Shown here: in pieces, positions 56,980 to 64,000 of the stretch
Numbering within the stretch: position 1 is the first letter of the stretch
Layout of the letters: every line of letters begins with the position of its first letter
Translations under genes and position numbers: made by a program
Source of the DNA: Tannerellaceae bacterium
Lineage (GTDB): Bacteria > Bacteroidota > Bacteroidia > Bacteroidales > Tannerellaceae
Length of the DNA stretch: 64,000 bases
Reading direction: 5' to 3'
Assembly (NCBI GenBank): GCA_021201295.1
Contig: JAJQFE010000028.1
Location: 1 to 64,000 of the forward strand
Notes under the pieces: generated by a model
Told to the model about the DNA's origin: nothing
Database searches by the model: none
The model's input: only the letters and a program-made list of their open reading frames with translations

Positions 56980-57720
56980 ATGAATGATCTATTTAATATA
57001 AACAGATTTACTGCTTTGGTGAAGCAGCAGGTAGTATTCTCTAAAATGACTTATTTGTATATGCTGGCGGCTGTGGCCGGAGGCGTGATTGTGTCTGCCT
57101 TTATGTATAGTTATATCGGGATTTCGCTGGCGAATGTGATACTGGCAGCTATCACACTGACCATACTTTTCGGGCCTGTCTTTTTTGAAAAGGGAATTAC
57201 GCAGTATAATGGTGTGTTTGACTTTATGTGTCCTGTTTCTACTTTAGAGAAACTGCTGGGTTTCTTTGTGAAGTATATGATCCTGTTCCCTGTTTTGCTG
57301 ATGGGTAGTCTCTTTGTATTGGTTTCCCTGTTGAAAGTGGTTCCTGTAGAGGAGATCCGGAAGTTTGCCTATTCGTTTTCTTTTCAGGTCTGGTCTTATA
57401 AGGGGATATATGGGATCCTGACTATGCAGGCCATCTTTTTAGTGGGGTACCTGTCTTTCAAAAAACATGCTTTTATTAAAACCTGGTTGTCTCTTATGTT
57501 GCTTATTTTCCTGGGGTCTACGCTGACGACCTTTTGCTTGTATATGCTTATAGGGCAAACTTCTTTTTCTTCGAGTATGGATCTTTCCATGGCCGGTAAT
57601 TTCCCGAATGTGGGCGAAGACAGTATCTGGTTCCGGCTACTGGATTACACGGCAATCGTTGTCATTCCGGTAGGTTTGTGGGTGGTTTCTTATTTTAAAC
57701 TTAGAGAAAAGGAGATTTAA
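56980..57720 (+). CDS. ABC transporter membrane protein
   Basis: A 246-residue protein with about six hydrophobic segments and no signal peptide, lying between the ATPase and the GntR gene. It has no motif I can name; it is the membrane half of this small exporter by position. Such systems in Firmicutes and Bacteroidota respond to cell-envelope stress. A GTG at 56977 precedes the ATG and could be used. Confidence 0.75.
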   Translation: MNDLFNINRFTALVKQQVVFSKMTYLYMLAAVAGGVIVSAFMYSYIGISLANVILAAITLTILFGPVFFEKGITQYNGVFDFMCPVSTLEKLLGFFVKYMILFPVLLMGSLFVLVSLLKVVPVEEIRKFAYSFSFQVWSYKGIYGILTMQAIFLVGYLSFKKHAFIKTWLSLMLLIFLGSTLTTFCLYMLIGQTSFSSSMDLSMAGNFPNVGEDSIWFRLLDYTAIVVIPVGLWVVSYFKLREKEI

Positions 57721-57724
57721 GACG

Positions 57725-58087
57725 ATGGATTTTACAGGAAATAAACCTATATACCTGCAGATTGTGGACTATTGTTTTCGCCATATCCTATCAGGGGCCT
57801 GGGAAGAAGAAGGGCGTATCCCTTCCGTAAGGGAATTGGGCGCTCAGCTACAGGTCAATCCGAACACGGTGATGCGTTCGTATGAATTTATGCAATCGGA
57901 AGAGGTGATCTATCCTAAGCGCGGGATGGGTTATTATATCCGGGAAGGAGCCGGAAAGTGGATCGCTTTTATCCAGCGGAAGGAATTCTTTAAGGAGGTA
58001 TTGCCGGAGACTTTCAAAGCCATGGAGGTCCTGGGGATTGGCCTGGATGAGATTATTGAAAAATATAAGGAACTATATAAATCATAA
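57725..58087 (+). CDS. GntR-family regulator, YtrA type
   Basis: A 120-residue repressor. The winged helix (PIYLQIVDYCFRHILSGAWE, IPSVRELGAQLQVNPNTVMR) is followed by a short helical C-terminal part, as in the YtrA subfamily, instead of a large effector domain. It probably represses the ABC operon it belongs to. Unusually it is third in the operon rather than first. It begins four bases after the permease stop. Confidence 0.9.
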   Translation: MDFTGNKPIYLQIVDYCFRHILSGAWEEEGRIPSVRELGAQLQVNPNTVMRSYEFMQSEEVIYPKRGMGYYIREGAGKWIAFIQRKEFFKEVLPETFKAMEVLGIGLDEIIEKYKELYKS

Positions 58088-58091
58088 CGTC

Positions 58092-58241
58092 ATGAAGAAA
58101 TATGCGAATAAACTATTGCTCGGCTTAGTGATCTTCACTTTATTAATCGCGTTTACACGAGGTATCCTTTCTATCGGCTACCTGCAGGCGAAAGGTCAAA
58201 TGCGGATAGAGCAGCATTTCTCTATCGGGGAACCGGAATAA
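58092..58241 (+). CDS. Small single-span membrane protein
   Basis: A 49-residue protein starting at the ATG at 58092, four bases after the GntR stop. One membrane segment (LLLGLVIFTLLIAFTRGIL) is followed by a short tail ending FSIGEPE. I do not recognise it. It may be a small accessory subunit of the ABC system, or the N-terminus of a longer protein cut by a stop: the following 80 bases carry coding-like text in another frame (YGRTFYRIFCPDQV) up to TGA near 58340. Confidence 0.5.
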   Translation: MKKYANKLLLGLVIFTLLIAFTRGILSIGYLQAKGQMRIEQHFSIGEPE

Positions 58242-58501
58242 AACGAATCCAGGTTGGCTATGTAGTCCTATGGAAGAACTTTTTATAGGATATTCTGTCC
58301 GGATCAGGTCCGGGAACAGTTTGAAAAAGAAGCCTGACCGGTAAAATCCATTTCTCATTTTTTACCGGCCGGTACCTGACTGGCTCATAAAGATATTTGT
58401 TGTTTCTTATTCTTTTTTATAGGTCTGTGTGGCATACCTGTCCGGAGCTCCTGTGTTATTGGTTCAGAGAGTGTATACATAGTATGTAAAACAGATTGAA
58501 T
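58242..58501. other. Gap with one hairpin
   Basis: Besides the possible coding remnant near 58270-58340, CCGGTAAAA (58338-58346) pairs with TTTTACCGG (58360-58368). No T run follows. I see nothing else, although the promoter of the next gene should lie here. Confidence 0.4.
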
Positions 58502-59443
58502 ATGAAAACTATATATTTAGTTATTATAACGGCAGTATGTTTGATAGGATATCCTGCTGTTGCCCAGACGGCTCCTTCGGGAACGATCACGTATCAACAG
58601 TTCTATGACCAGCTATCCCCTTATGGAACCTGGATTCATTATCCGGGTTACGGAGAGGTCTGGCATCCGAACGTAGGAGAAGACTTCAAACCGTATGCTA
58701 CCAACGGATACTGGGAAAATACGGATCAGGGGCCATACTGGGAATCCGGATATAACTGGGGATGGGCTCCGTTTCATTACGGGCGATGGACGTATGATGA
58801 CTCGTACGGATGGTTATGGATACCCGGTTATGAATGGTCTCCTGCCTGGGTGACCTGGGGAGATGTAGATGATTATTATGCCTGGGCTCCTCTGGCATCG
58901 GAGCTGATAGCGGACGCTTTAGCAAGACCACATGACTATTATTGGAATATGGTACCCCGCCATACTATTTACGATCATAATCTCAGCCACTATCTGGCTA
59001 ATGAAAGCCATATCAGGCAGAATGCCTCCCGGATTTAGGTACGTTCCGGAAAAGCGACTCATACCGGAGGAATAAGCCGTTATCAGAATGCACCGGAGTC
59101 AACGGAAATTGCCCGTCATCTCCATCAGACGGTTCCCACCCGTACAATCCGGGAAGTCAGCCAGCCGCTTCCGGCAGCGAATCGCCAGGCAGCAGGTAAC
59201 AGGGCTGCCCACGAGATCCCGGTTTATAAACCGGATGTGCAGGTGAATCGTCCGGTAGAACTTCGTCATGCAGATCCTCAACGGATCAATCCTATCCGGG
59301 AAACCCACCAATGGCCATCCAATGATTTCAAGACCCATCAGCATAATATCGAGCAATTGCCCAGGCACGAAAGTGGGATGGAAAGAGGGAGGCCGGCCAT
59401 GCATGAAATGGGTAGTAGCGGTGGCAGCCACGGACGCAGATAA
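58502..59443 (+). pseudogene. DUF6600 Trp/Tyr-rich exported protein, interrupted
   Basis: A signal peptide ending AVAQ is followed by the aromatic repeat region of DUF6600: YQQFYDQLSPYGTWIHYPGY, then WHPNVGEDFKPYATNGYW and the YGWLWIPGYEWSPAWVTWG block. A TAG at 59036 follows IRQNASRI, and the same frame stays open afterwards for 134 codons (VRSGKATHTGG, ending GSSGGSHGRR). The lost tail is basic, rich in Gln, His and Pro, and probably disordered. Function unknown; the family is found in many Gram-negative bacteria and may bind to the cell surface. The truncated form keeps the whole folded domain. Confidence 0.75.
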
Positions 59444-59481
59444 ACCTGCCCGGATAGCTTCCGGAAAAACATAGGAAATCC

Positions 59482-59534
59482 ATAGCCTGTATCTTCCCGG
59501 TTAGTCAACTAATCAAAAGGATACAGGCTATTTT
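59482..59534. terminator. Hairpin between convergent genes
   Basis: ATAGCCTGTATC (59482-59493) pairs perfectly with GATACAGGCTAT (59520-59531), and TTT follows. It can serve the DUF6600 gene and the MFS pseudogene. Confidence 0.75.
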
Positions 59535-59539
59535 ATAGC

Positions 59540-60754
59540 TTATTTCCCGGAGAATTTTATTTTTTGAAGGTCAGGCAGGAACCAGGTAATCAAACCTAAT
59601 AAAGGCATATAGGCACATACCTGATAAATGGCTTCTATGCCATAGATATCTGCAAATTTACCTAAGACGGCAGAGGCAATGCCTGCCACTCCGAAAGCCA
59701 GACCGAAGAACAACCCGGAGATCAGTCCTAATTGATAAGGAAGTAATTCCTGAGCATATAACAGGATAGCCGGAAAAGCAGAAGAAAGAATAAGTCCCAC
59801 ACAAAAACTCATCACCACCGTCCAGACCAGCCCCACATGCGGCATCAGTAGAGCAAAGGGAGCGGACCCGAGGATAGATCCCCAGATGACATATTTACGC
59901 CCTATCCTGTCTCCGATCGGTCCTCCTGCTAATGTACCGATCGCAGTAGCCACCAGAAAGATAAATAAGAGATACTGGGAGGTCTGCACAGTCACCCCAA
60001 ACTTTTCGATCAGGTAAAAAGTATAATAGCTGGTCAGACTGGCCATATAGATATATTTAGAGAAGATCAGGACTAACAGGATCAACAGGGAAAAGACAGT
60101 CTGTCTGACAGGCAACGGGGATTCCATACTCACTTTCCCGGACACTGCCTGCCGGGTCATTACCTAGAGCCTTCTCTTATACCAGCGGCAAACGGGTACC
60201 ATCACCAGCATAGCCAGGAAGGCCATAACAGAGAAAAGAGCGATATTCTGCCGGCCATAAGGAGCCACGATCAGCGCCACTAACAAAGGACCTAAGGAGC
60301 CACCCAGGTTTCCTCCGACCTGAAACAGGGATTGGGCCAATCCTCTTTTACCACCAGAGGCAAGAAAAGTCAGCCGGGAAGCTTCCGGATGCAGGATAGA
60401 GGAACCAATCCCTGCCAGAAACACAGACACCAGCACCAGCGGTAACGTCAAAGCAAACGCCAGGGTGAGCATGCCTATAAGCGTAAAGAGCATTCCCATT
60501 GGTAATGACCAGGGAGTAGGCCGTTTATCAAAATAAAGGCCGGTAAGCGGCTGAAAGACGGAAGCGGAAGACTGGTACACCAGCGTAATCAAACCAATCT
60601 GGCCAAAGCTCAGCATCAGGTCATCTTTAAAAATAGGATAGACAGCGGATATTACCGATTGTAACGCATCATTCATGCAGTGGATCATACTTAAAGCGAT
60701 CAATATACGGAAAGTAGTTCCGCTAAGCTGGGAATGGGCTGTTTCCTGAGTCAT
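59540..60754 (-). pseudogene. MFS efflux transporter, Fsr type, with an in-frame stop
   Basis: The two halves together make about 404 residues with twelve membrane segments, as in fosmidomycin-resistance (Fsr) transporters. The first half has FQPLTGLYFDKRPTPW and the second GPIGDRIGRKYVIWG, the cytoplasmic loop motifs of the two MFS repeats. A TAG at 60164-60166 falls in the central loop after WYKRRL, and the frame continues with VMTRQAV. A CAG codon there would restore it. An ATG stands just after the stop, but half a transporter is not expected to work. Confidence 0.85.
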
Positions 60755-60868
60755 TTTTTATTTTGGGCGCAAAGATACAAGTTATTTCCTTTCGGAATAA
60801 TAAAATGAGTAGTGGATACAACAAAAAACGGCTTTTACAGTTATATATAAAACAAATTATAGATTCAC

Positions 60869-61297
60869 ATGAGTAAGTTTCTGGATGAATTCAAAGCATT
60901 TGCCATGCGTGGAAATGTCGTCGATCTGGCAGTCGGTGTAGTGATCGGCGGAGCTTTCGGGTAAATCGTTTCTTCCTTAGTCGCAGATATCATTATGCCG
61001 GTCGTAGGCTTATTGGTCGGTGGTATTAACTTCACCGATTTAAAGATCATATTAAAACATGCGGTTATGAATGGCAGCCAGGTCGTTTCCCCTGAAGTCT
61101 CCATCAACTATGGGAATTTTATACAAGTTACCCTGAATTTTATTATCATTGCATTTGCTATCTTCCTGATGGTAAAAGGCATTAATTCCCTACACCGGAA
61201 GAACGCAGAAAAACCCCAGGAACCGGCTGCAGTACCGGATGATGTGAAATTACTGACTGAAATCCGGGACCTGTTAAAAGCACAGGAAAAGAAATAA
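60869..61297 (+). pseudogene. mscL: Large-conductance mechanosensitive channel with a stop at codon 32
   Basis: MscL opens under membrane tension to save the cell from osmotic shock. The N-terminus [20 protein letters not shown] and the first membrane segment ([11 protein letters not shown]) are typical. TAA at 60962 replaces what is normally a Lys (FGKIVSSLVADIIMP). The frame is otherwise open to the stop at 61295, with the second membrane segment (FIIIAFAIFLMVKGI) and the C-terminal helix (LLTEIRDLLKAQ) in place. AAA to TAA is an A-to-T change, unlike most of the other stops in the window. Confidence 0.88.
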
Positions 61298-61349
61298 AAG
61301 CTGAAGTCCTGAACAGGATATCCTCACCTAAACACCTTTTCTGCATGAG

Positions 61350-61378
61350 GCCACTTCCTCCACCGGAAGTGGCTTTTT
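61350..61378 (+). terminator. Intrinsic terminator of mscL
   Basis: GCCACTTCC (61350-61358) pairs with GGAAGTGGC (61365-61373) and is followed by five T. Confidence 0.88.
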
Positions 61379-61394
61379 GCATGGGTTCCTATTC

Positions 61395-61581
61395 AATCAT
61401 AAAAAATAACATAATTTAATATATAACATATTTTAATTAAATATAATTGAATAATTATTAATTATATAAATTATAAACTACATTATATCAAATATATAAC
61501 TTTATTTAATAGAATTAATTGAGTTTATTTTAATTAATACACCGACATTTACGTCGTTATTAATATTTAATTTTTTATTTA
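61395..61581. promoter_or_regulatory. Very AT-rich leader of the hydrolase gene
   Basis: About 185 bases consist almost only of A and T, mainly short TTAATT and TATATAA words. The one GC-containing island, ACACCGACATTTACGTCG near 61540, is a loose inverted repeat (CGAC with GTCG). No standard promoter box stands out. The composition differs sharply from the neighbouring DNA. Confidence 0.5.
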
Positions 61582-62958
61582 ATGAAAAGATTTTTTAGCA
61601 AAAGAAGCATGGTGAGAAATTGCCTGTCCCTGACAAGCAAAGTAGCGCTAACCGCTATTTTAGTATTCACCTTTACCGCATGTAATGAACAAGACCTGGT
61701 ATTAGATCAGGAAAACCCGCTGGCAGCCGGAGCTGCCACTACCCTTAGTGATACGACATCCGGCCTGACCGAGTTGCCCGGTATCAGTTATGAGTCTGTC
61801 CTGGAAATACTGGCGACTTTCGGGAATGATGTGATTACTGTTATTTCTCCCATCCTGGAAGCACTGGATGTACCGGGAGATGTAGCATCCACTTTTTTAC
61901 GTACCTTTAAAGTGTCCACTCCTTTTCCCAATCCGGACGGATCAGGAACCATGATTGATATTTCGGGCGTATTGATCGTTCCGGTTGACGCAACTGACTC
62001 ACTACGCTTTATTATCTCCACTCCTCCGACTTATACGGAAAACACGTCGGCTCCTTCCAACATTTTCTCCGGTGAACTTCCCCTGTTCTATGAAGATTTC
62101 TTAAACTACCAGTACTTCTTTGCCATCAATGCTGCACAGGGTTGTGCCATATTCATACCGGATTATCCTGGTTACGGAGACTCTTACCAGCAATGTTTCC
62201 ACCCTTATTTAGTGAAAGAAGCTTTAGTTAATTCAACCATCGCTTTGGCACAGGTTGCCCGTGAAGGACTGGCTGAAAACGGCTATCTTCTCAAAAAAGA
62301 AAACCTGATAACCGGATATTCACAGGGTGGTTTCGTAGCTACTGCCACTGGTCGGGAACTGGATCTGAACGGAGATTCTTATGGCCTGCCTATTAACCTG
62401 TTAGTGTCAGGAGGTACACCTGCCAATATTACAATAGTCAAGAATATTGCCCGGGGAGACCAGATTTTATCCATTCCACAATTTTATTCTCTTCCTTTAT
62501 CATTCGTTTACCCATATGCTATATTAGGATATAAGGAAAATGGTAATCCAGACCTGGAAGTTTCAGACCTGATCAATTCTCCTTATGACGAAGGGTGCTA
62601 TGAATACCTTAACGGCCAATATAGTGTCACCCAGGTACTGACCTATTTCCCGTTAGACAATCTGGGTCTGTTTACAGATGATTTCCTATTAGATAACCAG
62701 GATAATGCCAGTGTTGCTATGTTAGATAGCCTGGTGGCTGTAAACAGCATTGATCCGTGGGTTAACAATGTTCCCGTAAAATTCATACACGGATTAATTG
62801 ATGAAGCGGTTTACTATGAAAACATCACCGATTTTATCGACCGCATGGAAGATTTGGGTGGAACACCGGATTTATATACCAATCCAGTTACGGAACACTT
62901 GCTGACATTAGTAGACTATTATGTCCAGATAGCTGGTTATATAACCGAATATAAATAA
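61582..62958 (+). CDS. Secreted alpha/beta-hydrolase lipoprotein
   Basis: A 458-residue lipoprotein (VFTFTACNEQ, Cys near residue 34). The alpha/beta-hydrolase core shows PDYPGYGDS, the nucleophile elbow GYSQGG, an acidic residue in HGLIDEAV and a His in TEHLLT, in the right order for a Ser-Asp-His triad. It resembles the secretory lipase group, so an ester substrate is likely; a peptidase role cannot be excluded. It stands alone behind a very AT-rich leader and may have been acquired by transfer. Intact. Confidence 0.75.
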   Translation: MKRFFSKRSMVRNCLSLTSKVALTAILVFTFTACNEQDLVLDQENPLAAGAATTLSDTTSGLTELPGISYESVLEILATFGNDVITVISPILEALDVPGDVASTFLRTFKVSTPFPNPDGSGTMIDISGVLIVPVDATDSLRFIISTPPTYTENTSAPSNIFSGELPLFYEDFLNYQYFFAINAAQGCAIFIPDYPGYGDSYQQCFHPYLVKEALVNSTIALAQVAREGLAENGYLLKKENLITGYSQGGFVATATGRELDLNGDSYGLPINLLVSGGTPANITIVKNIARGDQILSIPQFYSLPLSFVYPYAILGYKENGNPDLEVSDLINSPYDEGCYEYLNGQYSVTQVLTYFPLDNLGLFTDDFLLDNQDNASVAMLDSLVAVNSIDPWVNNVPVKFIHGLIDEAVYYENITDFIDRMEDLGGTPDLYTNPVTEHLLTLVDYYVQIAGYITEYK

Positions 62959-62988
62959 TCATCAGGATGTTACCCTGAAAAGCTGAAA

Positions 62989-63021
62989 CAGCCCACAGAA
63001 CTTTTCCTGTTCTGTGGGCTG
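62989..63021. terminator. Hairpin between convergent genes
   Basis: CAGCCCACAGAAC (62989-63001) pairs perfectly with GTTCTGTGGGCTG (63009-63021). No long T run follows on either side, but the position between two gene ends suits a terminator. Confidence 0.65.
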
Positions 63022-63058
63022 CCTGATTATTCAGACTATCCTTATGCATAATTCCGGA

Positions 63059-64000
63059 TCAGATCTGTTTCTTTTGCCAGTTTCCCTTCCGGAGATACAC
63101 CGCACTCAATAGCAACAGGAAAGAAAAGTAAACCAGTTCCGTAGTGAAACAGATTTCCACAGGCATACGTAACCGGAAAGCAACAATATAGAGATATACA
63201 CAATAAAAAGATAAAGTAACCAATTCCAGCCACAACGTGGTCCGCGTATTTCCCGTACCCGATACGCCACTAAAGAAGATATGGCTCACAGAACTGATCA
63301 GCATAGCCACGGAAATCACATACAGCGAAGGAACGGAGCTGTCAATCAGAGAAGGATCGTTCGTATAGACAGAGATAATCGCCCGGGGAAACAGGACGAC
63401 AAGCGCTGAAAAAACAATCATAATCAGAAAGGAAAACGTAGCAATTTTATGGATGATAGCCAGGACCTGGTCTTTATGTCCTGCCCCGATGGCATTACTG
63501 ACAAACGAATTAGTGGTCGCAGAAAGTGAATTTACCGGAATAAACATCACGATATAAATACTCCGCACGATATTGGCAATGGCCAGTTCCCGTTGTCCCA
63601 ACCGTTCCACAGCGATAAAGAACAGAAAGAAAGTGCTCATCGAAATAAAGTACTGGAACATAGTAAAGATAGAAATACTCAGCACTCGTTTTAAAAGAGC
63701 CACATCAAACGACCCAAACGTATTCAGGGCATATTTCTTTATATCTACCATTAAACGGGTATAGACCACTAAAAAGAGGATAGACACCGCTTCCGCTGCA
63801 ACTGACGCAATAGCAGCCCCCTGCAGTCCTAATTCCGGGAACCCGGCATGTCCGAAGATCAACAGGTAATCCAACAGGATATTGGTGATGGCCATAAAAA
63901 CCGCATTCAGCGTCAGCACCTTCGTCCGGGTAATACCAATATATAACGCCCGGAACATCACACTGACAAACGAGAAAAAGAACCCGAACACACGCCAGTA
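63059..64000 (-). CDS. MATE-family efflux transporter, C-terminal part
   Basis: About 314 residues are visible; the gene continues past the right edge of the window. Eight hydrophobic segments and the MATE pattern are seen: FRALYIGITRTKVLTLNAVF near the break, PELGLQGAAIASVAAE, and VSNAIGAGHKDQ in the second half (NSFVSNAIGAGHKDQVLA). These transporters export drugs or metabolites in exchange for sodium or protons. No lesion in the visible part. Confidence 0.88.
   Translation of the reverse strand, partial: YWRVFGFFFSFVSVMFRALYIGITRTKVLTLNAVFMAITNILLDYLLIFGHAGFPELGLQGAAIASVAAEAVSILFLVVYTRLMVDIKKYALNTFGSFDVALLKRVLSISIFTMFQYFISMSTFFLFFIAVERLGQRELAIANIVRSIYIVMFIPVNSLSATTNSFVSNAIGAGHKDQVLAIIHKIATFSFLIMIVFSALVVLFPRAIISVYTNDPSLIDSSVPSLYVISVAMLISSVSHIFFSGVSGTGNTRTTLWLELVTLSFYCVYLYIVAFRLRMPVEICFTTELVYFSFLLLLSAVYLRKGNWQKKQI

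Overview
The window looks like a chromosomal segment of a Bacteroidales bacterium, probably close to Parabacteroides (inference). The evidence is a SusC/SusD pair under an ECF sigma/FecR pair, a hybrid two-component sensor with an AraC-type output, an UpxY-type NusG, -7 promoter boxes of the TAnnTTTG type, and the order outer-membrane protein, TPR protein, LptC, GldE-like protein, PpiD. No rRNA, tRNA, insertion sequence or CRISPR array was recognised.

Layout. 0-4.5 kb: broken TolB-like and GH127 genes, then intergenic DNA full of long palindromes. 4.5-6.4 kb: intact NAD synthetase. 6.5-18.2 kb: a polysaccharide utilisation locus (ECF sigma, FecR, SusC, SusD, DUF3823 lipoprotein, GH130, Gfo/Idh oxidoreductase, GH43). 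Sigma, SusC, SusD and the oxidoreductase are interrupted. 18.2-26.9 kb: serine dehydratase, an intact and a decayed FtsX-type permease behind a good sigma-54 promoter, an interrupted cobQ, an orphan UpxY gene and a second Gfo/Idh oxidoreductase. 27-34.5 kb: a 1362-residue hybrid sensor, a lipocalin-like lipoprotein, ybaK and a frameshifted tex. 34.5-37.1 kb: an EamA-type permease between two equally long direct repeats, each with a terminator on the minus strand.

37.1-54.6 kb is the conserved core: a broken outer-membrane protein, then 17 intact genes. They cover envelope assembly (lptC, lptE, ppiD, secG, GldE-like), rlmN, pdxA, a four-gene cassette that looks like lipid head-group synthesis (cytidylyltransferase, SDR, CDP-alcohol transferase, acyltransferase) and a sigma-54 activator. 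54.6-64 kb: broken aldo-keto reductase, an ABC/GntR operon, broken DUF6600, MFS and mscL genes, a lipoprotein hydrolase behind a very AT-rich leader, and a partial MATE transporter.

The dominant theme is decay. About 15 genes carry roughly 22 stops or frameshifts, yet none falls in the 16 kb between 38.4 and 54.6 kb. Most of the in-frame stops could come from Gln or Arg codons by one C-to-T change. I read this as recent loss of accessory functions in a lineage under relaxed selection. Sequence or assembly error remains a real alternative that only the reads can settle.
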